A DNA stretch of 64,000 nucleotides, from contig JAPWGK010000002.1 in the NCBI GenBank assembly GCA_029641185.1, positions 248,001 through 312,000 on the forward strand, written 5' to 3'. The first letter of the stretch is position 1; every line of letters begins with the position of its first letter. This document shows, in pieces, positions 12,278 through 23,842 of the stretch. The notes beneath the pieces are model-generated. The model had not been told where the DNA came from and ran no database searches. It was given only the letters and a program-made list of their open reading frames with translations. Made by a program: the position numbers and the translations under genes. The stretch comes from Pseudofabraea citricarpa (lineage: Eukaryota; Ascomycota; Leotiomycetes; Helotiales; Dermateaceae).

Positions 12278-12360
12278 CTATTATACAGTTCCTCTGGAGT
12301 TCAAAAGAATTCTTGGCAAAAATGGGCTACGCGCACCATTTCTACTCCGATACTTTGGAC
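12278..12360 (+). repeat. dispersed repeat, copy 1 (partner at 46705-46795)
   Basis: The core cagttcctctggagttc is identical to the copy near 46721. Homology continues through aattctt, an interval with cgcac, and ccgatacttt in the same order and nearly the same spacing. Both copies lie in non-coding DNA, so a decayed mobile-element remnant is the likeliest reading. The ends are not defined. Confidence 0.6.
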
Positions 12361-12428
12361 GGAAGGAAAACAAAAACAACAGCAGCTACCTTGCCATTAA
12401 TCAGATATTTTGGATTTTGGATAAGTAA

Positions 12429-12450
12429 ACACACACACACACACACACAT
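12429..12450 (+). repeat. (AC)n microsatellite
   Basis: An uninterrupted dinucleotide run of about 11 units in AT-rich non-coding DNA upstream of paralog A. Confidence 0.9.
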
Positions 12451-13093
12451 TGATTGCAGATTCATTTTCACGTCTTTCAAAAAGAAAATTTCGAGGATGG
12501 AAAACTTCCTGGGATCTTTAAAAATTTCTAATCTTTCGCAATCTCTTCTTAACCCCGCAACAACAGGAAGAATAGTACAACATAAAATGTTATGCTTCAA
12601 GTGCGGAGATATCTATGAAAGTTAATAATTACGCGATTATAAATATAGATTATTTCCTTCTACAGATTCTGTAATTTTGAACTCAATTTATGAGAGGCTA
12701 GAAAACTATAGAGCTTCCAAATTCTAGAGATTCTCCTGAAACATTCCGAAAACCAATAAATAAACCAGCTATATAAAATTTATTGAGCTTCTCTAGTGCA
12801 ACTAATCCAAATGCCAGTAATCCAAATGCTGAAGGGTGGTTGTTTTAATTCTGCGGAAGGATCACGCTTTATCATTACAGAATTGACTATAAGACATTAT
12901 ATCATTAAAATACACTAAGCTACTTAGACATATAAAAACTAGCTCTATAAGACACTAGAGACTATTAGCCGAAGAATACCATCGACTCGAAGAAGTGCAA
13001 TCAGTACCTAGTTGACAGAATATATACTTCAAGAGAACAATAGATCTAGTTTCCTAACTGATTTATTCTATATTGTTAATACGTAGCCAGATC

Positions 13094-14599
13094 TTAGCAG
13101 GCACCCGAATTATAAACATCGTCAATATCGGTAGGTATTACACCAGCGGCAACCGCATCTATTTCACAATAAATGTCAGCGAAATCAACTCAAAAAGAGG
13201 TCGTCGATGCTCAGGTAGCAAGGATGTGCAAGCCCGAGTAAAGGAAGACAGGAAAGAAAGAAATAGCGAAGGCACCAACCTTGATAACTCCATCTATAAT
13301 CGCCCAACTGAGCCTTCCAAGTCCAAAACACCCATCCATTCGTATGAGTCTCATAGCTCATGATCTGGGCCGCGAACCACTTCTTATAAAAAGCCTTGTT
13401 CGCCGAGGTGGACGGATCCCAGGCCGAAGTCCACTGCACATCATCAGGGGGCGAGATGCTGAACTCGCCGACGATAGTAGGCGTCTGAGCGCTGTTCGGG
13501 GCGCGGTTGTCGCTGCACGACTCGGCGAGATACGACGCCTGCGATACGCTAACAGACGAGTCCCATTTCAGGTAGCGGTGGTCGTCGTACGCCATGAAGT
13601 TCGTGTTGCTGAGTGCTGAGTTGGGGTCGCCGGAGCCCCAGAGCGAGTTCATCGCTTGCACGTGCAGATAGTTGTTGCTCGTTATGCCGAGGGCTGCTTC
13701 GGCGGATCGAATAGCCTGTCGTGTTTGTTTAGCAATCTGTGGTTTGTGTAATAGAGCTTGGTATACTTACGGCATATGCATTCGGATAGTATGTTGAGAT
13801 CATGGATGATGCTGTGTTGGTATTTTGGATCGGTTCATTCACGATCTCTAGCATCCCAACATTACGGAAATTGTTGTTAGTGTGGATTTGCGTTGTCATC
13901 CACGAGAGGAAAGATGTCGCTCGGTTGTATTGGTAGTCAACGTAAAACCCAGCAGAAGGAGCGTACTAAAATTGCAAGTTAAAACCTCACCGCGTGATGA
14001 GCAGATGGATCGAAACATACTTGTCCCGTGAAGGGGTTCTGGGCAATCTGAGCTCCAGGAGCTCCATGCATATCGATAATAATATAGAAACCAGCATCAC
14101 TGGCCCATCCACACACCTGCTCTAAATAAGCGAGCCCTCCTTGTGGGAAGTGCTCGCTGTCAGAATAAACGATGCTCTCATCCATCCAGTAGCCAACGGG
14201 GATACGAATAGTATTCAAGCCATAGCTCTGCATTTGAGTGATGTCGCTCTTGGTAATCCAAGAACCCCAGTGAGCTTGAAAGACTGCGTTGGCTGTGCTC
14301 TGTCCAAGTCCGCTGACGCAGTCAAATTCAGATTTATAGCTCCCGCACCCCATATTTGACCATTCGGTTGATGCGATCCAGGGTTCGACGACAAAAAGGG
14401 AGCCCAAGTTTACGCCTCTTATTTTGCCTGAAGCTGGAAGCCAGCGTCGGGACGATCGCTTCGTGCTGTTTGTAACGGTTATGTTTGACTCAAAAAGATT
14501 GGTGCCATCGAGTGCTGCGATGGTCTTGTCTGATCCTGGCATCCATGCAACTGTAAGAGTTGTTAACCCAAGGACCGAAGCAAAGATTTTGAGATGCAT
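13094..14599 (-). CDS. secreted GH5 exo-1,3-beta-glucanase, 4 exons, 424 aa
   Basis: The join 14599-14021, 13965-13771, 13715-13280, 13158-13094 gives 424 residues. The start was placed at 14599 because [19 protein letters not shown] is a clean signal peptide; the upstream in-frame ATG adds 19 polar residues before it. GH5 marks are [25 protein letters not shown], the acid/base Glu237 in IVNEP and the nucleophile Glu342 in IVGEFS. The protein should be secreted and release glucose from beta-1,3-glucan during wall remodelling or nutrient use. The last intron (about 121 nt) is longer than usual, and the final exon encodes only 21 residues ending NSGAC; no GPI tail is visible. Identity is secure. 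Confidence 0.92.
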
Positions 14600-17500
14600 G
14601 ATTGTAGATATATTTAAATTTGAACTTTCAATATATAATATTAAGGAGTGTGTCAAAGGTAATTGGAAAGGGACAATAAAATAGTCTGTTAATAAACAAG
14701 AACGAAAGTATCGAATAGAAGGAGGGAAAGAATGATAATTTAGGTCTGTTCACCCTGTCAGATGAGAGATGGCGGAAGAAGGCCAGAGGCCGAAGCACAC
14801 CTTATATACTTATAAGTTGGAGTGGAGCGAGGTACTCCTAGTAAATAACCACTCTCGAATTAATACTATGGAAAGGAAGTACCAAAATCAAAACACATAT
14901 CGAGGCAGGGGGGTCCACGGTACTGCGGCACGACGTAAACTGCTTGCGGTTCAATGAGCTGAAAGCAGTTCCTGTCTGTACCTCAACAACCACGCCGCAG
15001 GGACTCGTAACGTAACATTTTGCAGGAACAAGTCAAGCCTTCCGAGGCTGATGAGAAGCGGTTAACTTGTGTAACACTCTCACATCTATCCTCAAAGTTT
15101 GACATATATTCCAATGTAACATAGGAAAGACTTGGGAGGAATTGGTCGTGAATTATTTGGCAGCCGACCTTCATGAAATACGTGGTCAGGTGCTGGTATC
15201 ATACTACACCCATGATGGATGCCATCCCTGAATTAACCGATCAGGGTGTAAACGGCCATACACAAGCGATACTCGGCACCCCCGTGATGATGTTGAAACT
15301 TCAAATCTTGCACTTGAGCAAATGGGCAAGACGATTCTGCATACGTGACATGACCTGCATGTTCATGTATTCTTCGGCACATGTAGAAATTTGGTGGGTG
15401 ATTGCTCCTTCCCGATCACGAAGCTTGTCCGCGGGACGGGAGGGCTTACAGGGGGTTGAGCGCTCGCTTCTTGCACTCTCTTTCACCTGATTTGCGAGTT
15501 CTGTAATTACAGTGCTGTGCCACCTTCAAGAGTCGGGCCTAGGCCACCTCTCAAGGCAGACTTGTGAATCTGTATGCCCTCAATAATTAGTCGACAAAAG
15601 ACCTCTAATTCCATGATACATTGTTTAGGCAACCAACCACCGTTTGACCTATTTCTGCTGAAACAGAAATGATCATGGCAATTTGATAACAAGGCCGAGA
15701 ATACGCAGTCAGCTTGTAAACCAACTTTGAAAATTTCATGCTTGCGGTATTTTATCCCCATCAACGCGAACGGATGTTATGGAGATTACTGAGCTCGTGG
15801 TCTCCGGTTCGATGCATACACTTGTATCGAACCATTGCTCAGTCGATAGTCATTGAAAAAAGAGATGCGTTTTCTCTCAACGAGGCACGGACTTTTCAAT
15901 AATACCTATACCAACCATGTGGTAGAGCCGTTTTCAGATTGTGTAATTGTCCACCTCACTGAACAAGCTGATTGGAAAGAAAATCCCGGTTCAAACGATT
16001 AGCGGCTATACAATCTTCGATAGCAAGGAAGAGCAACCAAATACGAGGATATTTGACGTTACTCAGCAACAGTATGCAAGACGATTACGCATTGTACATT
16101 GAGCAAGAAATCCTTAAAATAGCAACCAGATGTTCTTTTCGCAATTATAAATTCTCTGACAATTCGACTTCCAAACTGGAGATCATCTTTCATGAATCAA
16201 CTTCGCACCTTTGCAAAAACGGAAAAAACAACAACCCCATTATATGACGTATTTCTCAGGGATACGATAAGACTTCGTTCTCTCTGGGTTGTTTGCAAAA
16301 CTGAATATGGGGAGCCATGTTCAGCCCTCTTAAGTCCCGTCCGCTTGCAAGTACAATAGAGGGTCTGGCAAGTTTAACCTCGGTCGCAAATGCGGAGACA
16401 GCTCCGTTTCGATAAACGTCTACCCGGTATTAAACGTCTGCCAACTTGTCAGTTGTTCTTACTATCGAGAGAAAAGTGATACCTAATTATCTCTCTCTCA
16501 GAAAAAAAAGTTCGAAATGCTGGGGTCGGCTTCGCTGATAAGTATTGGCGATGGACATTGCTGATTGCTCCGATCCCGACACGGAGTCGTGCTCACTCCT
16601 CATCGTGGAATCTCCACCATCCGGCTCTCGCAGGGATTTTGGAATAATGATATCAAGATGAATATCATTAAACTGCGTCATACAGTATGGCGCAGGCGCC
16701 CATCTCTTTCACTTTCTGGCTAATATGTCTCTCTCGTTGGTCCAGACCGCTCGAAGACCGTTCCATCTCGGTCGCAAAGTCGCGTGGGAGTTTGAGTTTC
16801 TTTCCGTCGCGAAGGGGTCCGAAAGTAGCTAGAGAGAAATACATTGAGGTGGATCCACCGGAAAAGCTTTCTTAACTCTTCTACTTTTCTTGAACAAGAG
16901 GTTTCTTGCTTTTGCTTGCTGCATCTCAAGAGTAAGAGAAAAGGTGGACGAAGATCCGTTTTCGCACTGAGAGCTCTATGGGTTGAGTAAGTCTCTTTAA
17001 TACTCTTATACTCTGTTAGTAAGAGTGGTGACTACCAGATTCCCGTGTCTCTGTCTCCTGCAGCTGCCACGACCTTCTCATAGGCCTGTCGGGACTCCTT
17101 CTTTTAGTACGGGCTTCTATCGGTAGTGGCTTTAGAATCAAACCAGGGGTGGTTTTGTTGCATTGCTTATCAGAGTTCTCTTCTTCCAATCGACAATCGA
17201 GTTCCCGCTTGTCGCTTGAGTGCTTATCTCTAAACACTTACCTTGCGTGTCAAGTAACTTTTTCATATGCTGGTACCCTACCGTAATAAGCTGGCCTCAA
17301 CGATTACAGGTAACAGTTACCCAGCCACATGGAAAGTCATGACAGTATATTAGCCAAGGAACCCTGCAGTCTACAGATATGCAGCTGCATCTGCTTTATA
17401 TCGGGTTGCATGCCTTATCGGAGCTGGCTTCGGGATTATTGTGCAGTCTGATAAGTGAGTGCCATGCAGTTGGGTAAATAAGGCTGATCGCCCAGTCTTA

Positions 17501-17649
17501 CTCATTTCTGCCAAAAATCCATCTGTCACTTGTATTTGTACGACATTGACGACACTGCGACGGGATTCCAGAACGAGGAGTATATATCCATACCCGCTGA
17601 ACTTCATCTCAACATTCGACAAGCTCTTCGGACTCGGGTCAGCTCCACC
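14600..17649. other. 3 kb intergenic region, no gene seen
   Basis: This lies between two divergently transcribed genes, the glucanase (-) and the APC permease (+), so it holds both promoters. I found no ORF with protein-like composition, no structured RNA and no clear repeat. Confidence 0.5.
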
Positions 17650-19564
17650 ATGGCAGGCGATAACAGCCACGGCAGCTCCATTACACGAGAGGAGAAGATA
17701 TCCAAAGCCCGCGATGTAATGGGTCTCGAAGATGGCGCCGTCACTGTCGTAACCGACGATGATATATTGCTCGCATCCCTTGGCTACAGGGCAGAGTTGA
17801 AACGCGAGTTCTCATACTTCACCGTCTTCGGGCAGTCCTTTGGGGCTATGGGCATTGCGCCTGCGATCGCAGAATCCATCATATTTTCCCTGGGCAGTGC
17901 CGGAACTGTAGGAATGGTATGGACATATCTGGTTGGGTGTATAATGTTGATACCGGTGGCATTGAGTCTGGGAGAGTTAGGAAGCAGCATGCCAACTTCC
18001 GGAGGGCTGTATTATGTAAGAGACCAGAACAGAAATGCTGCCGAAATATCAAGAAATGAGACTGACTTTTGTACTAAGTGGGTTGCGCGATTGACTCCTA
18101 ATCCATATAGAGCATTCATGTGTTGGCTTGCGTATGTTCTTTCTCTCGAATTGTGATATAATCTCTATCTGACAATTGAATAGAGCTTACATGAACGTCT
18201 TGGGATATATTTCCATCTACGCCTCAACCATTTACGCCGCAACGTTGATTCTAGGAGCTACAATCTCAATTGGAACTGATGGAGGCTTTGTTCCAAACAA
18301 GTACCACAACTATGGCATGTTTGTAGCCACAGTCTTGCTTACATTCGGCATGACTTGTGTCCCATCCAAGGTCATGGCTCGTCTCAACATGGCCTACATA
18401 TTTGTTCAATTTGGTATGCTATTCGCATTTATCATTTCCTTCGCCGCTGCCACGCCAAGCGAGCTGAAGAACAGTGCAAGCTTCGTCTTTACCGATTTCC
18501 AGAATACGGGCTTTTGGACTGATAAGTAAGTCTTTGTTTGTCACTTCGATGGAGAAACTCTAATGACCTTTTAGTGGATGGGCATTCATGATGTCTTTCC
18601 TGACTCCAGTCTGGGTCGTCTCCGGGTTTGAGTCGTCTGCAACGATCGCTGAAGAAGCTTCTAATGCCGCCAAAGCCGTTCCCTTCGCCATGTTGTCTTC
18701 CTTGGTGGCTGCAGCAATCACTGGCTGGGGAGTCATCATCACCATTGCATTCTGTATGGGACCAGACGTCATTTCGATCGTCGAGTCGGAATTGGGCCAA
18801 CCACTGGCACAAATAGCATTCAACAGCCTCGGGAAGAATGGATCCATCGCGATCCTGGTCTTCCTTTGGATCTCAAGTATCTGCAACTGCTCTATCCTCA
18901 TGGTAGCGGCGAGTCGAGAGACATTTGCCTTTGCAAGAGGTAAACCTATTCGCCTCTTCAACAATCAGAAAACTCCTAGAAGAACATCACCAATGCTAAC
19001 ATTTCACTCTCAGATCACGGTCTTCCAGGAAGCGGATACCTTCGCGTCCTCTCCTCTAACAAGACCCCTGCTCGCGCCGTTGGATTCGCCGCCGTATGTG
19101 CACTCGCGGAAGGTCTTCTAATGCTCGTGAACAGCATCGCGATAAACAGCATTTTCAACCTAGCGATCATGGGTCTATACTTCGCATACTGCATGCCATT
19201 GATCTCGCGACTGATCTTCCGGAACTTCACACCGGGAGTATGGTACATGGGCGACACGCTATCATACATCTCGGCATTCTACTCGGTTGCGTGGATGACG
19301 TTCATATTCATCCTGCTCCTCTTCCCGACATACCCGCACCCCGATGCCCAGGAGATGAACTATGCCGTTGTCGTCCTCGGCTTTGTCTTGGTCTTCTGTG
19401 TCGTCTATTATTGGTGCCCGAAGATTGGCGGGAAGACTTTCTTTACCGGCCCTGTGCGCACTATTGATGAGGTCCTCGATACGAACCCGGCTGTGGCGGA
19501 GACGGTGGAGAAGAAGATTGCTGAGGAGCATGCGAATGATGGTGTGATGAGTAGCTCTTCTTGA
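17650..19564 (+). CDS. APC-family amino acid/GABA/choline permease, 5 exons, 558 aa
   Basis: The join 17650-18015, 18079-18131, 18184-18525, 18575-18939, 19014-19564 gives 558 residues with about 12 hydrophobic segments. Family marks are the N-terminal LGYRAELKREFSYFTVFGQSFGAMGIAP region, the P-T-S-GG-LYY motif after TM2, WVVSGFESSATIAEEASNAA in the middle, and ASRETFAFARDHGLP just before the later helices, spanning the last intron. This pattern is the fungal Uga4/Hnm1/Bat1 branch of the APC superfamily; GABA, choline or another amino acid are all possible. The second exon is only 53 nt. The C-terminal tail is acidic and cytosolic. No neighbour suggests the substrate. Confidence 0.9.
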
Positions 19565-19839
19565 TGTCTTTGACAAGAAAGTGATGCTTGCTGTTGGGCC
19601 TTTAAATAATTATATTTGAAAGCGTTTAAAATTTATCTTGTTATCGTATTATATGCCGTTGCTAGTGATAACATATCTTATCCCTCAGAAGAAAGGATTT
19701 TTGCGAGTAACCTATATCTATCTACCTTGCCCTGTATATTTTGGTGTTTTACTTGCCCGTTTTCAAAGGAAATGATAGCGTGTTGTTACCATTCGTGCTT
19801 TTGTTGCCATGTGTGCTTTTGTTGTCATCTCTTCTAATC

Positions 19840-20181
19840 CTAAAGTATCTGCAAAATATTCTCCGATCCAGAGGCCTCCGGTTTGATAGAGATCTTTTTC
19901 TCTGTATATTCGTAGACGATAAACTCTGGTTCAAGCTTGACGATGTAATCTGACTGCTGGGTGATTGCCAATGCGTCTTTTCTTTGCTTATCCGTCCAAT
20001 TAGCCCATACATCTTTTGGTAATAAGGAGTTCTGATTAAGCTCTCGGGGCAGGTGACCGAAGGTGGTATTATCCTTTACTTTTCGATATTACTTTGCCAC
20101 GTACTCATGAACGTCTTCTTCTGAATCAGAAGATTTGTCGGAATCGAGAGACTCAGGAGGTTTGGGGGACTTGGGAGCCAT
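19840..20181 (-). pseudogene. small acidic ORF interrupted by one in-frame TAA
   Basis: Read on the minus strand from the ATG at 20181, a Lys/Ser/Asp-rich stretch of 30 codons reaches a TAA at 20091-20089. The same frame then continues open for 82 protein-like codons (WANWTDKQRKDALAI, IVKLEPEFIVYEY) to a TAG at 19842-19840. No splice-sized intron can remove the stop, because the nearest AG is about 12 nt away. A CAA to TAA change, the kind made by RIP, would explain it; this is inference. The family is not recognised. An alternative is that only the 30-codon piece, or nothing, is expressed. It sits beside a repeat pair with RIP-like differences. Confidence 0.45.
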
Positions 20182-20980
20182 GGTGGCGGAATAATACTGC
20201 AAGAAGACGAGCAAGCGCAGTTGAGAATGGTGTTGAGGAAAGCGATGGGTATATTCACCTGTATTTACAGACTCAAGACAGTTAGGCTTCTTAGCTGTCA
20301 CGAAATATCTGTATTACCTCCAGGCACAGGAAGGCGCACACTTTGACAACATTCTTCATTTCTGTTTGACATCGACACGTAAATTCAACTGCAGCTCCGA
20401 GTCGTCCTAAGTAGTCCTAAGACTAGGGGTGGTGATAGTTCGTTCAAGCTGGGACGAAATATCTACCTTACCTCCAGGTATAGGAAGACATATACTTTAA
20501 TAGATTGCTTCATCCCTGTTTGATATCTGTAGGAACGCGTAAATTAAAATACAACTCCGAGTGGTCCTTGTGTACGTTTTAAATGCCTATAAGGATATGG
20601 AGTTGAAATTGCGGCTTCGCTTGGTCTCACCTCCTTCTAGCCTTTTCAAAAGTTCCTGGAACTCAAACTCATCACAGCAACCCTGGCTACTTTTCAAGAG
20701 CCTAACTCTTAATATAACGAAGCTGTAAATCGGGATCCGTAACTGAAAAATAATGATATTATGAAAGAGGACTTGTTCAGTCTCTCGAATACAAAGTAAT
20801 CAATCATCCTTACACTCTCATGTCTTTTTAAGAATTACTCAAAATGGGTATTTCAGTTTGGCCCCCTTCGGATTTAGAAGAATCGAGCTTTGAAAATAAG
20901 TCAGAAATAAAGAGCCGCTTTACATTCCGCGGCTGAACTTACAGGACAATAGTCTGTCTTCACTTTGAGTGGGCCACCAA
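20182..20980. other. intergenic, carries RIP-like repeat pair
   Basis: This non-coding stretch lies between the interrupted ORF and the 3' end of ankyrin paralog B. Its main content is the diverged direct repeat pair at 20301-20568. Confidence 0.55.
20301..20568 (+). repeat. diverged direct repeat pair with transition-biased differences
   Basis: Copy A is about 20301-20408 and copy B about 20455-20568. Shared anchors are cgaaatatct, ttacctccagg, aggaag, cacgtaaatt or gcgtaaatt, and ctccgagt.gtcct. Many differences are C-to-T or G-to-A transitions, for example ggcacagg to ggtatagg and ggcgcaca to gacatata. This is the pattern left by repeat-induced point mutation. Confidence 0.7.
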
Positions 20981-23211
20981 TCAATCATCGTATGTATCCT
21001 CGTCAGATTCGTAGGAAAAGTCGGAATCTTGTGATATGTAGTTCTCTGAACTGCCGTCCCAATCTTCCTCGTCGTCATGGCCCCAAGCTCCCGGGATTCG
21101 AATTTGGCCATTGGCTTTGCTTTTGCATGGTGGGTTCTCGATCAAGGCCCAGAATTGACCGGCGAACTTGTCCCTTGGCTCCGAAAAATAGAAATGCCAA
21201 TCATCGGGATTAGGGCCATAAGCAAAACCCAGGAATCTTACGTGCTGAAGCCGATATGGAGTTAGATGCATGTGCAATGTGAAGTCCTTGGGTAAAGTGC
21301 TCTGAATTGCGGCCTCTTTCAACCCGTAGTCCAATAGATCGATTCCACAAGTTAGCAAATCGACGAGCCAGCTTTTAATAACTTCAACAAATATTTGTAA
21401 GTGATAGTAACTAGTACTGCTAAGTGTCCCTCTGATAAGATTATATAGGGGAGTACGGCCCAAGTCATCTGGTACACTGACCAGAGCACCAGCGTTAAGA
21501 ACCTCCCTTGTGAGTGGTCGAAAAAAAGATCCTGGGCTATTTATAATAAACTTTCTTCTGGTGCTATGGTGCACTAATGATGGCAAATATCCATAAATGA
21601 GATAGTGTAGCAAATTTCGACCTTGACCGTCGATAAAGGTACTTTCATCTTTGCCAAGTAACTCTTTGCCATCACCAAAGGACATTTTGAACAAGATAGG
21701 AGAATCGTGCCATGCTGCTCTGCAAAAATGGGTGGCTATAGCATACTTTTGTGCCAAGGGTAATTGTTTATATGAAGGGTAGCATTGATTCTGTAAGTAG
21801 TGCAATGTTTCTGCTGAACCGTAGAATCTTTCAAGAATACTAGTGTCGTCTATAAGCGAGTCGATACCTCCATGCTGAATTAATAAACGAGTGATGTCGT
21901 GGGCATTGCTGGCTTTACTATTTTTGGCAATTAGGCTACCGCACTGCGAGACGATATGGAGCGGGGTCCTAGATACGTGAATACCAATCATTGGACTGCC
22001 TTGGAACAAAGAAGGACTTACTCGCCGTCGTCAGCGCCAGCTAATGTATCAGCTCCTTGAGAGATAAGAAGTTTGCAAATTTCTAAACTCCCTTCTTGTG
22101 CAGCTAGCTAAATACACAGGCAGAAAATCAGCCAATATATCGACCGTTTATTGTAGAAGAAATATCTTGATGGAACTTACGTATAAAGGAGTAACACATC
22201 TTAACCCGACTTGGTCCATTAAATGTGAATCAAATGACTCTTGTGCGAGGATTCCAATACGGTCATGGACGTTTAATTTCTGCTCCTGAAGCAAGTTTTG
22301 AAATCCACTAACGTCATCGTTCTCAATGAGGCTTCTAATTTGTCGGTCTGAATCTTGAATGACTCGGTATGTGCGAAATGCCAAATTGAGTTTTGATAGT
22401 TCGTTGCTGCACTGGGCTTCCCATACTTTGTTCTGTACCCAGCTTGGTACTTGGTATTTTATCGACATCTTACGTCTTGATCTGCCGCTCTTATGAACCA
22501 GTGAGTTTTTGTAGTGAAATGACCCAAAAAGAACTTCAAGCCAGGATGCAGAGGAGCTCCAGTATTGATAATGTCTCGTCACAAGGTCCGTGGAAGACTT
22601 GGCCAGGTTTTTAATTTCAGGATTCACCGAATCTTTCTCTTTGGAATTTGTAGTCATAATTGAGGAACGCTCAATCAACCTCATAACTATGATTTCAGGT
22701 TGAAGCTGGATCATGGCACTGGAAATGATAAGAATACATAACCCCTCCCAGATTTTTGCTTTACTTACTTGGTATGTAACTGATAGGACAGTGACAGAAG
22801 TCGGATAGCATTTTTCATTCGTCTCTTGAGTCGCTTTATATCCTCTTTTTGTAAGATTATCTTTGCAGATCCGATTCTTTTTTTCCAGCCAGATTTACCT
22901 TCGATTTTGGCTCTAAAATCATCAACCAAAGCGCTTAGCTCCTTCGCTCCTTCAGCGCACAGTTCAAAGCTCTGTTGAACGCAAATATTGCTGACCAGCT
23001 GGCCTAATATGGCGTTGCGAGACTGATCGTCCTGGATCTGCATAAGGATGAGATTGAGTGACTCGATCTCACGCATGAGAAAAAAGACTTCGGAGGGAAT
23101 TTCTTTGATCTGGTCCCAGTACTCTTTCAGTTTGATGATGCTTTTTGTGACTTGCCCCGCAAGCTGTGCAACTGCGATGCCACTTGCGACAGATCCTAGA
23201 ATTTCCGCCAT
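20981..23211 (-). CDS. PigL_N-like / ankyrin protein, paralog B, 4 exons, 684 aa
   Basis: The join 23211-22769, 22718-22181, 22107-22022, 21968-20981 gives 684 residues. The start MAEILGSVASGIAVAQLAG matches paralog A; the longer upstream reading adds 45 unrelated residues. The order of parts is the same: helical N-domain of about 148 residues, a GSFHYK block, a YRV segment, ankyrin units (TPLYLAAQEGS, LLISQGAD, TPLHIVSQCG, GRTPLYNLI) and the C-terminal GFAYGPNPDDW, FYFSEP, IPGAWG. An acidic tail of about 30 residues follows IPGAW and is longer than in A. Exon 3 is 86 nt, exactly as in A, and intron phases are 2, 0, 2 in both. No nucleotide-binding domain is present. The role is inferred as signalling or regulation only. 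Confidence 0.82.
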
Positions 23212-23842
23212 GTCGTCCTCAGAAAGGTCTGCGGTAGAAGGGACGGGTATAATTCGACTTTTCTTTCGAGCGCCGTGATTGAAGTTTTCAAAAAGACAAG
23301 TTTGTGGGTTGCTGTAGAGTTGTAGAAGGCTATATAGGCATACCAAAGGTAATAAATGATAAATCGGTCAGAGGTAGCTCAGCCGCCAGTCTCAAAGTGG
23401 CTGTGTACGTTGTGCAGCGCCCTTGCATTGAGATTATGGTGCACCGTGAACGCATCAAACATGCAGGCTACAGTTCATGTTGGGCTGTGCATTTGATTTG
23501 CAACTGGAGTCGTACACGAGGAAAATCGAAACAAGGTCTCTTAGAAGAGGTTGATGTTAGAAAGAACGATATAAGATATTAAAACAATGGCTTGTACACA
23601 ATTTTTTTCTGGGAGGTAGAGAACAGGAAGCTCCGCAACCGGGGATACTTCGTAGGTAAATACCTAAACATTTGTGTTCTTGCCATATTAAGCAAGGCTA
23701 GCAATAAGGGAAGGAAAAAAACAAGACACTCGTAGAGACCGATTTCCTCTTAATAATTCTACAAGGTTAACAAGCATATTCTATTATGCCAATATTTTCG
23801 GAAACAGTTTTCTTCATTAAAAAATTGCAATCGGAACACTCA
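23212..23842. other. intergenic, no gene seen
   Basis: About 630 nt between the start of paralog B and the 3' end of the reductase gene. It is AT-rich toward 23800; I see no structured feature. Confidence 0.5.

Larger units (their letters stand above)
11979..13093. other. AT-rich intergenic region with microsatellite and dispersed repeat
   Basis: This is the promoter side of paralog A and the 3' side of the glucanase. It contains an (AC)n run at about 12429-12450, a diverged dispersed repeat at about 12278-12360, and a strongly AT-rich section from about 12600 to 13080 with no coding signal. Confidence 0.6.

Noticed and set aside
23304..23582. 92-codon ORF containing tagctcag, reminiscent of a tRNA A-box
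   Set aside because: No matching B-box or cloverleaf could be folded nearby, and the translation is not protein-like.
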